Shown here: positions 6,093 to 13,006 of the stretch, piece by piece
How the letters are laid out: the number at the start of each line of letters is the position of its first letter
How positions within the stretch are numbered: position 1 is the stretch's first letter
Program-made: the position numbers and the translations under genes
Notes under the pieces: model-generated
What the model was told of the DNA's origin: nothing
Databases searched by the model: none
The model's input: only the letters and a program-made list of their open reading frames with translations
Source: Methylococcales bacterium
Lineage (GTDB): Bacteria; Pseudomonadota; Gammaproteobacteria; Methylococcales; Methylomonadaceae
Assembly (NCBI GenBank): GCA_023144875.1
Contig: JAGLEW010000063.1
Span: forward strand, 1-13,006
Reading direction: 5' to 3'
DNA: 13,006 nt

Positions 6093-7589
6093 ATGAAAGC
6101 AGATATTGGTTTAATTTTAGAAGGGACTTACCCTTATGTGCGAGGGGGCGTATCAAGCTGGATACATCAAATTATTGGGGGGTTGCCTGAGTTTACCTTT
6201 ACGCTCATTTTTATTGGTAGTAAAAAAGCCGATTATGGGAAAATTCAATACGACATGCCCTCGAATGTGGTGAATTTAAGCTGTTTTTATTTGGTTTCTG
6301 AATCTGAAAGTGATCTACCTAAAGCGCGTAAAGGGCATAAAAAAGCGTTTGTGGATATTCGACGCATGTATGAATACTTTCAAAACCCTGAAAAAAGCTC
6401 AAAAGGGGAAGCCTTTGGCGATGTTTTACGCCATATAAAACAACTTAAAACACTGGATCTAAATGATTTTCTCTACAGTAAAGAAGCGTGGGATTTTATT
6501 ACCGAGCGTTATGAAAAAGGCACACCCAGTAAATCTTTTTTAGATTATTTTTGGAGTATTCGAGCCATGCATCAGCCAATATTTGCTTTGATTGATGCCT
6601 TAGATGGTGTGCCAGAAGCTCAGGTTTACCACACTATTTCAACAGGTTATGCGGGTTTATTTGGCGTGATGCTGCATCACCTTAGACAGCGACAATTAAT
6701 TTTAACCGAGCATGGTATTTACACCAAAGAACGAAAAATTGATTTATCACAAGTTGAATGGATTGAAGACACTGAAAAAGTAGGAGCAGCCACGCTTAAT
6801 GGTGAGATTAGTTATTTAAGAAATATGTGGATCAAATTTTTTGAAACACTTGGACGTATTACCTATGATGTTGCTACCCCTGTGATCGCGATTTCAGAAG
6901 GCAATAAAAATCGTCAAATTAAAGATGGTGCTGATCCTGATAAAACCTTTGTGGTGTCCAATGCGGTCAATTTAAAAAATTTACAACCACAACGTTTAAA
7001 ACGTCCTGAAACACGTCCGTTAGTGGTGGGCTTTATTGGTCGTGTGGTGCCAATTAAAGATGTGAAAACCTTTATTCGAGCAATGCGAAACGTTTGTTCA
7101 GAAATACCCGCTGTTGAGGCGTGGATTATTGGGGGTGAAGAAGAAGACCCAAAATACGCTCAAGAATGCCGCGATATGATTGCCAGTTTAGACCTTGTTG
7201 ATGACATGATCTATAAAGGATTTTGTAATGTCGCTGAAATGTTACCCAAATTAGGCTGTGTGGTGTTGTCATCAATCAGTGAAGGTTTACCGTTAGTGGT
7301 TTTAGAGGCTTTTGCTTGTGGTATTCCGATTATTTCAACCGATGTTGGCGCATGCCGAGAATTAATTGAAGGCGGCTCGGAAGAAGATAAAGCCTTAGGG
7401 TTTGCAGGGGCAACCGTTTCAATTGCAAACTCTGAAGAATTGGCAACCGAAATTGTGCGTTTATTTGACGATCCTGAGTATGGGAAACGTTTGTCAAAAG
7501 CGGCTGAACAACGCGCAGATAAATATTTTGGGGAAAAATCTTTATTTGATAGCTATCGTAAAGTTTACAGTGAGGCGTTAGGAAGATAA
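6093..7589 (+). CDS. pelF: PelF, cytoplasmic GT4 glycosyltransferase (Pel polymerase)
   Basis: 498 aa, against about 507 in P. aeruginosa. It has the two-Rossmann GT-B layout of family GT4. The N-terminal acceptor half opens LILEGTYPYVRGGVSSW (7-23), the PelF signature with a Gly-rich loop; LTEHGIYTKERKI (204-216) follows. The donor half has VVGFIGRVVPIKDVKTFI (311-328), AWIIGGEEEDPKYA (343-356), and the catalytic/donor-binding ISEGLPLVVLEAF with the EX7E pair E397/E405, then GIPIISTDVGACRELIEG (410-427). It is the soluble retaining enzyme that polymerises the GalNAc/GlcNAc-containing Pel chain from UDP-sugars and works only in complex with PelD, PelE and PelG. Shine-Dalgarno AAGGA (6081-6085), 7 nt before ATG. 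The stop overlaps the pelG start by one base. Confidence 0.95.
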   Translation: MKADIGLILEGTYPYVRGGVSSWIHQIIGGLPEFTFTLIFIGSKKADYGKIQYDMPSNVVNLSCFYLVSESESDLPKARKGHKKAFVDIRRMYEYFQNPEKSSKGEAFGDVLRHIKQLKTLDLNDFLYSKEAWDFITERYEKGTPSKSFLDYFWSIRAMHQPIFALIDALDGVPEAQVYHTISTGYAGLFGVMLHHLRQRQLILTEHGIYTKERKIDLSQVEWIEDTEKVGAATLNGEISYLRNMWIKFFETLGRITYDVATPVIAISEGNKNRQIKDGADPDKTFVVSNAVNLKNLQPQRLKRPETRPLVVGFIGRVVPIKDVKTFIRAMRNVCSEIPAVEAWIIGGEEEDPKYAQECRDMIASLDLVDDMIYKGFCNVAEMLPKLGCVVLSSISEGLPLVVLEAFACGIPIISTDVGACRELIEGGSEEDKALGFAGATVSIANSEELATEIVRLFDDPEYGKRLSKAAEQRADKYFGEKSLFDSYRKVYSEALGR

Positions 7590-8956
7590 TGGCAGGCATC
7601 GGTTTTGAACTGCGTAAATTATTACGCAAAGACAGTTATTTAGGCATGATTCAAGCCTATGGCTACGCAGGAATTATTGGCTCAGGCCCTTGGGTTCTCT
7701 CAATTGTAGGGGTTATGAGTATTGGGGTTTTAAGCTCGAATGCCGATTCGGGTGATTCTGTCATCTCATTTTTAATTTCAGTCACCTATCTCATTGGGTG
7801 CTCGCTGATTTTTGGCAGTTGGTTGCAATTAATGCTCACGCGTTATATGTCCGACCTTATATTTTTAGAAAAGCAGAATGAAATTCTGCCTAATTTATTA
7901 GGGGCGTTATTAGTCACCACCGTAACCTCCTTACTCTTTGGTTTATTAGTGTGGCCATTTTTTGCCGAAGAAAGCCTGAGTTATCGCTTATTAATGCTCA
8001 GTAACTTAGTCATTTTGAGTAATATTTGGATTTTAGTGATTATGCTTTCAGGGCTTCGCGCGTATCAAAAAGTATTGGGCGTGTTTTTTCTTGGCTATGG
8101 GCTAACCGTCGTATTTGCCTTATTGCTTAAATCCTATGGCACTATTGGTTTGTTACTGGGTTTTATGCTGGGACAATCGGTGATGATGTATGTGATGCTC
8201 GCGTTGATGGTCAATGAATATGAAGCCACTAAACTATTATGTTTTGACTTTTTAGATAAAAATAAAGTTTTTTACAGTTTAGCCGCTATTTCGGTGATTT
8301 ATAACCTTGGCGTATGGATGGATAAAATCGTTTTTTGGTTTAATCCCTTAACTTCTGAGGCGATTATCGGACCTTTACGCAGTGCTGCCATCTATGATCC
8401 TCCTATCTTTTTAGCCTATCTTTCAACGATTCCAGGGATGGCGGTCTTTTTATTACGCATGGAAGCCGATTTTGTGGATAAATCAGAGGCTTTTTACGGA
8501 GCAATTCGAGGCGGAGCACCCTTAGCAAAAATCCGCAAACTTAAATATTCAATGGTAGAAACCGTTCGTTTAAGTTTTATTGAAATTTTTAAAGTACAAG
8601 GCGTTACCGCCATCGCCTTAATTTATATGGCCGATGATATTTTGACCCTATTCCATATTTCCACAAATTACAGCTTATTGTTTAGTATTGATGTGGCCGC
8701 TGTTGGGGTTCAAGTAATTTTGTTAGGTGTATTTAACGTACTGTTTTATTTAGATAAACGCTACATTATTCTTGGTTTATGCACCTTTTTTGCCTTGGCT
8801 AACTTAGCCTTAACCTTATTATCCCAATACTTAGGGGCAAGTTTTTACGGCTATGGCTTTGCCATCGCTATTTTTATAACCACCCTTGCAGGGTTTATTC
8901 TATTAGACCGTAAATTATTACGGCTTGAATATGAAACATTCATGCTACAACGGTAA
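7589..8956 (+). CDS. pelG: PelG, polytopic inner-membrane Pel translocase (MOP/Wzx-like)
   Basis: 455 aa, against about 456 in P. aeruginosa. It starts MAGIGFELRKLLRKDSYLG, a near-invariant PelG opening, and then has about 12 hydrophobic segments (for instance 25-48, 58-80, 102-125, 135-155, 160-180, 184-208, 228-250, 270-290, 335-355, 362-387, 391-414, 420-439). The conserved family stretch PPIFLAYLSTIPGMAVFLLR (271-290) is present, followed by MEADF. PelG is the membrane subunit that probably moves the growing chain across the inner membrane with PelDEF. Translation is coupled to pelF by TAATG; a Shine-Dalgarno AGGA (7580-7583) lies 5 nt before the ATG. pelA follows after 3 nt. No disruption seen. 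Confidence 0.94.
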   Translation: MAGIGFELRKLLRKDSYLGMIQAYGYAGIIGSGPWVLSIVGVMSIGVLSSNADSGDSVISFLISVTYLIGCSLIFGSWLQLMLTRYMSDLIFLEKQNEILPNLLGALLVTTVTSLLFGLLVWPFFAEESLSYRLLMLSNLVILSNIWILVIMLSGLRAYQKVLGVFFLGYGLTVVFALLLKSYGTIGLLLGFMLGQSVMMYVMLALMVNEYEATKLLCFDFLDKNKVFYSLAAISVIYNLGVWMDKIVFWFNPLTSEAIIGPLRSAAIYDPPIFLAYLSTIPGMAVFLLRMEADFVDKSEAFYGAIRGGAPLAKIRKLKYSMVETVRLSFIEIFKVQGVTAIALIYMADDILTLFHISTNYSLLFSIDVAAVGVQVILLGVFNVLFYLDKRYIILGLCTFFALANLALTLLSQYLGASFYGYGFAIAIFITTLAGFILLDRKLLRLEYETFMLQR

Positions 8957-8959
8957 TTT

Positions 8960-11818
8960 ATGATGATGAGATTGTTACAACTTGGACTTTGTTTTTTAGC
9001 GGTCTTTTTTTCAAGTTATGCCCACAGTGAAACCAAGATGCCTTCCACGGCATTTTTTTACGCCGCTAACCCTCCCGTTGATTTATTAGCGACTTATAAA
9101 AGGGTGGTTTTGGAAGCTGAAAATACCACTGCAGAAGAATTAGCGTATTTAAAAAAACGCGGGGTTAAAGTTTATGCCTACTTAAGTATTGGTGAAGAAG
9201 ACTCGACCCGTCCGTGGTTTAAAAAAATTAAGTCTTCTTGGAAAAAAACGGAAAATAAAGCGTGGAATAGTGCCGTAATGGACATGACCTCACAAGGCTG
9301 GCATGATTTTTTACTCAAGCGACGCATGAAAGCACTGTGGAAACGTGGTTATCGTGGTTTTTTTCTCGATACGATGGACAGCTTTAATTTATTTGCTAAA
9401 ACCCCTGAAGAACGTACTCGCCAACAAGAGGGCATGGTGAAATTACTTAAATCCATGAAAACCCAATATAAGGGCGTGGGGTTATTGTTTAACCGGGGCT
9501 TTGAAATTTTAGATCAGGCGGCTGATTTAGCCGATGGCATTGTCGCGGAGTCACTTTATCATCGTTGGAACGCTGAGAAAAAAGCCTACACCGAGGTGAG
9601 TGAAGGTGATCGTGAATGGTTACTAGGGAAGCTGAATGAAGCCAAAGATAAATATAAATTACCCGTGGTTTCTATTGATTATTTACCTCCTTCACGACGA
9701 GATGAGGCTGAAGTTGCGGCTAAAAAAATCACCGAACATGGTTTTGTTCCATGGATTAGCACCCCAGCATTAGATTATATGGGGGTTGGTAGTGTCAATC
9801 TTGTGCCTCGAAAAGTTTTATTTTTATTTGATTCTCATGATCAACCACTAGCAAGTCATGAGATTCATCGGTTTCTGGCGATGCCCTTAGAATATTTAGG
9901 CTATGTGCCTGATTATCGTAATATCAGTGAGCGTGGACTTCCTGATGATATTTTAAAAGGGCGCTATGCGGGGATTGTGGTTTGGTTAAGTAAAGAAAAA
10001 CCAGAACGGGATGATCTGATCGCGAAATGGGCATTAAAACAGGTTAATGATGAAGTTCCCATTGCATTTATGGGCGGTTATACCTTAGGAGCGAATGAAG
10101 CGTTAAATCAACGCCTAGGAATTGGCTATCAGACCACCGAACTGGTTGCACCGCTCAATCTAGAAGTACTGTCTGAAAATATGGGCTTTGAAATAAAACC
10201 TCAATTACGCCCCTATGATTTACCCTTAATTAAAAGTGATAGCACTGAGCCGTGGTTACAAATTGTGGATATGGAAGGGCAAGCATTAACACCTGTGTTT
10301 ATTAGTCCGTGGGGTGGGGTAGCGATTGATCCTTATGTGACGCAAATGGTACCGACCTTAATTGAATATGAAACCTATACCCGTTGGATACTCAACCCAT
10401 TTGAGTTTTTAAAAGCCGCCTTAAAATTAGAAACAATTCCTGTTCCTGATCATACCACCGAAAGTGGTAATCGAATTTTAACCATTCATATTGATGGGGA
10501 TGGTTTTTATAATAAAACTGAGTTAGGGGGAAACCGATATTCACCTGAATTAATTACAGATGAATTTCTGATTCCTCATTCGCTGCCTCATACCGTTTCT
10601 ATTATTGAAGGTGAGATTGGTAAAGCAGGACTAAAGCCTGATTTAAGCCCTGAATTAGAAGAAATTGCACGCGGTATTTTTAAATTAGACAATATTGAAA
10701 TTGCCAGTCATTCTTTTAGTCATCCTTTTAACTGGATGCTAGCGGATGCCACAAAAAATGATGTCAAAAAAGCAGCACCTAAAAGTGATGGCAGTGTTTT
10801 TAAAGAAGAAGCGGGACATTATCATTTACCTATTCCAGATTATGCCTACCGTTCTGAACGGGAAATAAAAGGGTCGATTGATTATATTAACAAGGTGTTA
10901 GCACCCAAAGGAAAAAAAACCAAAGTCTTTTTATGGACAGGCGATTGTTTGCCTAACGAAGATGCTTTGATGTGGACAAAACGTATGAATGTAGTCAATT
11001 TAAATGGCGGTGACAGTGTGATGCGTAAAGGCATGGAATCGGTGACGAACGTATCTGCCAGTGGTATCGTTCGAGGCCCTTATTTTCAACCGTATGCTCA
11101 AATTCAAAATGAAAATGTTTATACCAATGACTGGCTAGGGCCTTATTACGGCTTTCAACGCGTGATTGAAACCTTTGATATGACCAATCTTCCCAGACGC
11201 TTTAAACCCATTAGTATTTATTATCATTTTTATTCAGGGGATCGTTTAGCCTCCGTTCGTGCATTGCATCGGGTCTATGACTGGGCGATTGCAGAAGAAA
11301 CCCTACCGCTATGGATTAGTGAATACACCGAACGATTAGATGCTTTTCGCGCTGTAACCTATGAAAAACGAGCCAATGGATGGCGTTTTCATAATGCCAA
11401 AGATATCACCACCTTTCGATTTGAAGATCAAAAATTACACCCTGATTTTGTCTCCTCAGATGGGGTGTCAGGGTATCGAAAATTACCTCAAGGGTTGTTT
11501 GTTTCATTAGAGCGTAATCAAGATACGGTCAATTTAAACTTAACCGATACACAGGCACAATATCCATATCTTAAAAATGCCAATGCCCGTGTGATGCACT
11601 GGAATCCAAAGCCCTTAGACACACGCTCTCGAGTGGTTGAATTTAGATTAAAAGGTCATCAGCCGCTTGAATTTAGTCTGATGGGTTTGCATAAAAAATG
11701 CAAATTAACGACGAAAACAGGGGTACGAATAAGTGGTAAAAAACAAAAAGATGGCAGCACTTTATTTAAAATGACTAAAAAAGATACAGGAAATTTGAGG
11801 GCAACTTGTGGAAAATAA
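8960..11818 (+). CDS. pelA: PelA, periplasmic Pel glycoside hydrolase / deacetylase
   Basis: 952 aa, against about 948 in P. aeruginosa. A signal peptide (hydrophobic 5-19) probably ends at AHS/ET (cleavage after 23). Next is a TIM-barrel hydrolase (about 28-275, GH166 type) with FFLDTMD (Asp137) and IVAESLY, where Glu197 likely matches catalytic E218. A Rossmann/reductase-like section (about 285-400) follows, then a polysaccharide deacetylase region (about 505-800): IDGDG with D512/D514 and SHSFSH with H584/H588. These correspond to D528, D530, H600 and H604 of P. aeruginosa at a constant offset of 16. YYHFYSGDR (754-762) and a C-terminal beta-rich domain finish the protein. PelA partly deacetylates Pel, making it cationic, and can cleave it. 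Three tandem ATGs (8960, 8963, 8966) make the exact start uncertain by two codons. There is no clear Shine-Dalgarno, so coupling to pelG is likely. It sits after pelG here rather than first. Confidence 0.95.
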   Translation: MMMRLLQLGLCFLAVFFSSYAHSETKMPSTAFFYAANPPVDLLATYKRVVLEAENTTAEELAYLKKRGVKVYAYLSIGEEDSTRPWFKKIKSSWKKTENKAWNSAVMDMTSQGWHDFLLKRRMKALWKRGYRGFFLDTMDSFNLFAKTPEERTRQQEGMVKLLKSMKTQYKGVGLLFNRGFEILDQAADLADGIVAESLYHRWNAEKKAYTEVSEGDREWLLGKLNEAKDKYKLPVVSIDYLPPSRRDEAEVAAKKITEHGFVPWISTPALDYMGVGSVNLVPRKVLFLFDSHDQPLASHEIHRFLAMPLEYLGYVPDYRNISERGLPDDILKGRYAGIVVWLSKEKPERDDLIAKWALKQVNDEVPIAFMGGYTLGANEALNQRLGIGYQTTELVAPLNLEVLSENMGFEIKPQLRPYDLPLIKSDSTEPWLQIVDMEGQALTPVFISPWGGVAIDPYVTQMVPTLIEYETYTRWILNPFEFLKAALKLETIPVPDHTTESGNRILTIHIDGDGFYNKTELGGNRYSPELITDEFLIPHSLPHTVSIIEGEIGKAGLKPDLSPELEEIARGIFKLDNIEIASHSFSHPFNWMLADATKNDVKKAAPKSDGSVFKEEAGHYHLPIPDYAYRSEREIKGSIDYINKVLAPKGKKTKVFLWTGDCLPNEDALMWTKRMNVVNLNGGDSVMRKGMESVTNVSASGIVRGPYFQPYAQIQNENVYTNDWLGPYYGFQRVIETFDMTNLPRRFKPISIYYHFYSGDRLASVRALHRVYDWAIAEETLPLWISEYTERLDAFRAVTYEKRANGWRFHNAKDITTFRFEDQKLHPDFVSSDGVSGYRKLPQGLFVSLERNQDTVNLNLTDTQAQYPYLKNANARVMHWNPKPLDTRSRVVEFRLKGHQPLEFSLMGLHKKCKLTTKTGVRISGKKQKDGSTLFKMTKKDTGNLRATCGK
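11797..11810 (+). promoter_or_regulatory. Ribosome binding site and GTG start of pelB
   Basis: GAGGG (11797-11801), six bases, then GTG (11808-11810), all inside the pelA coding end. It is the strongest Shine-Dalgarno of the operon and decides the otherwise unobvious non-ATG start. Confidence 0.75.
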
Positions 11819-13006
11819 TGAAACAGCACTGTTTTCAAAATGGTCGTTGGGACTATTTGCTATCATCATCGCAGGGGGATTATATTTCTTATTCCCAGAA
11901 GGAAAATTTCTAGACACTTTTGATAAAAAAGAAGCGGATTTAACGTCAATTCAGTATTTACGCATATTGCTTAATAAAACACCTGAAGATCACGCCTTAA
12001 GATTACGACTCACCAATGAATTAATAACACTTGGAAACTTAGCGGAAGCAAAAACTGTTTTACAACCGTTATTAGTCGGTACTAGTTCGAGTGAAAGTTC
12101 ACAATTTTTAATGCTGGATATTTTATTTCAAGAATATTTTGCCGAAACCGATGACGCGATCAAACAAAATAAGCAGATCGCTTTAGTTAAAACCATTCAA
12201 AATTATTACCCTAAATTTAAAGAAACATCATCGCTTGATTGGTTGGCAGAGCGTAGTTTTCAGTTAGGGAAGCCTATTTTAGCCGCTGAAATTTATCAGC
12301 ATTTAGTGGAGCTATTAGGCGAGCCACAAAGTTTTAATCATATAGCCGTGAATCAAGACCTTGTTTGGTTATTATTGGGCATTCAAACCGCCGAAGCGGA
12401 AGAAGTCGCAAAAGACGCTCATTATTATGCGGTTAAAGAAATAGAAGCCTTATTATCCGCTGGCAAAGTCAAAGCCGCTTTAGCACGTGCCAAAGTTTAT
12501 ATTCCAAAATTTAATAAATCAGCCACCATGTTAGCGCTGGGAATAAAAATCGCAGGTTATGCTAAAGACCCGAAACAATCAAGAGACTGGGGACGGTTAG
12601 CCCTTACGCGTTCAGGTTATGATCAAAAATTATTAAAAGCCCAAATTCAGCGCGAACTCGGTGCAAATGATCCAAAAAGCAGTATGACATGGATTAACAA
12701 AACCATTAAAAACAAACCTGCAACCGAAATAACCTTATTAGGCTTGCAAATTAATTTAGCCGCCGCTTTAAAGGATAAAAAATTAACCAGTCGATTAGGC
12801 TTTAAATTATTAGCCAAAAAACCCAATGATGTTAAATTACTAACCAACCAAATTGCTTATGAGCAAGCGTTAAAACGGCATAAATCAGTACGGAATTTAG
12901 GATTACGGTTGTTGGCAAAAAAACCAAAAAATATCAAACTCCTGACCAATCAAATCTATTATGAGCAAGCGTTAAAAAACCCAAAAGCTGTTCGAAAACT
13001 GGGCTT
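11808..13006 (+). CDS. pelB: PelB N-terminal part: membrane anchor and TPR scaffold (3' end outside window)
   Basis: An open frame of 399 codons runs from GTG at 11808 to the right edge. It begins V/M-ENNETALFSKW, then one membrane helix (about 13-31, LGLFAIIIAGGLYFLF), then helical TPR repeats throughout (for example EDHALRLRLTNELITLGNLAEAK around 62-84). In P. aeruginosa PelB is about 1190 aa: an N-terminal anchor, about 19 periplasmic TPRs that bind PelA, and a C-terminal 16-strand outer-membrane barrel. Only the first third is visible here. The start is set by a TGA in the same frame at 11796-11798 and by GAGGG (11797-11801) 6 nt before GTG. The first ATG after pelA (11818) is in another frame and stops after 31 codons. 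The frame overlaps pelA by 11 nt. Position and layout make the name secure although the barrel is not seen. Confidence 0.9.
   Translation, partial: MENNETALFSKWSLGLFAIIIAGGLYFLFPEGKFLDTFDKKEADLTSIQYLRILLNKTPEDHALRLRLTNELITLGNLAEAKTVLQPLLVGTSSSESSQFLMLDILFQEYFAETDDAIKQNKQIALVKTIQNYYPKFKETSSLDWLAERSFQLGKPILAAEIYQHLVELLGEPQSFNHIAVNQDLVWLLLGIQTAEAEEVAKDAHYYAVKEIEALLSAGKVKAALARAKVYIPKFNKSATMLALGIKIAGYAKDPKQSRDWGRLALTRSGYDQKLLKAQIQRELGANDPKSSMTWINKTIKNKPATEITLLGLQINLAAALKDKKLTSRLGFKLLAKKPNDVKLLTNQIAYEQALKRHKSVRNLGLRLLAKKPKNIKLLTNQIYYEQALKNPKAVRKLG
12795..13006 (+). repeat. Tandem 102-bp repeat units in pelB encoding near-identical TPRs
   Basis: Unit 1 (12795-12896) and unit 2 (12897-12998) each encode 34 residues opening LG(F/L)(K/R)LLAKKP and containing KLLTNQI and YEQALK; 24 of 34 residues are identical. 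A third unit starts at 12999 (LG...) and is cut by the edge. A more diverged copy precedes them (about 12690-12794, NKPATEITLLGLQINLAAALK). At DNA level an 18-base stretch, TATGAGCAAGCGTTAAAA, is shared, but many codons differ silently, so the duplication is not brand-new. Confidence 0.85.

Noticed and set aside
7330..7629. Minus-strand frame of 99 codons opposite the pelF-pelG junction
   Set aside because: Spans the end of one conserved gene and the start of another on the other strand; composition is that of a reverse-complement shadow.
11818..11913. ATG immediately at the pelA stop as the start of pelB
   Set aside because: This frame ends after 31 codons, while the frame from GTG 11808 stays open to the window edge and encodes an anchor and TPRs.
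12647..12847. Minus-strand frame of 66 codons opposite pelB
   Set aside because: Shadow of the TPR-coding frame.

Overview
The window is AT-rich, tightly packed DNA from what looks like a Gram-negative, probably gammaproteobacterial, organism. Evidence is a lipoprotein signal, a Tat-exported molybdoenzyme, a PelB with a membrane anchor and TPRs, and the protein family types. A serine-glyoxylate aminotransferase of the C1 serine-pathway type next to a SoxC-type sulfur dehydrogenase suggests a methylotroph/methanotroph (Methylococcales-like) or a sulfur-oxidising Thiotrichales-like bacterium. That assignment is inference; the sequence alone does not fix the genus.

Left block (1-2551, all minus strand). 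In transcription order it holds sgaA (serine-glyoxylate aminotransferase), a good Rho-independent terminator, a HigB/HigA toxin-antitoxin pair with its own near-leaderless promoter candidate, and the first 242 codons of soxC (sulfane/sulfite dehydrogenase molybdopterin subunit), which runs off the left edge. soxC starts 8 nt after the higA stop, so it may be transcribed and partly translated through the toxin-antitoxin unit.

Middle (2552-3143). A 592-bp divergent intergenic region without a convincing gene. It holds candidate sigma70 promoters for sgaA (minus) and for the pel operon (plus), plus small inverted repeats.

Right block (3144-13006, all plus strand). This is a Pel exopolysaccharide operon in the order pelC-pelD-pelE-pelF-pelG-pelA-pelB, with junctions from a 12-nt gap to an 11-nt overlap. 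pelB is cut by the right edge and starts with GTG inside the end of pelA. PelD (c-di-GMP receptor), PelE, PelF (glycosyltransferase) and PelG (flippase-like) form the inner-membrane synthesis complex. PelA is the periplasmic hydrolase/deacetylase. PelC (outer-membrane lipoprotein) and PelB (TPR scaffold plus, outside the window, the beta-barrel) form the export apparatus. The diagnostic residues of PelD (RxxD I-site and a distal Arg) and PelA (Asp/Asp/His/His metal site and hydrolase Glu) are intact, so the system looks functional and c-di-GMP controlled. The gene order differs from the pelABCDEFG order of Pseudomonas aeruginosa.

I saw no tRNA, rRNA, CRISPR array or insertion sequence. The main system is a recognised one (Pel). 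The less ordinary points are its gene order, the repeated TPR units of PelB, and the toxin-antitoxin unit wedged ahead of soxC.
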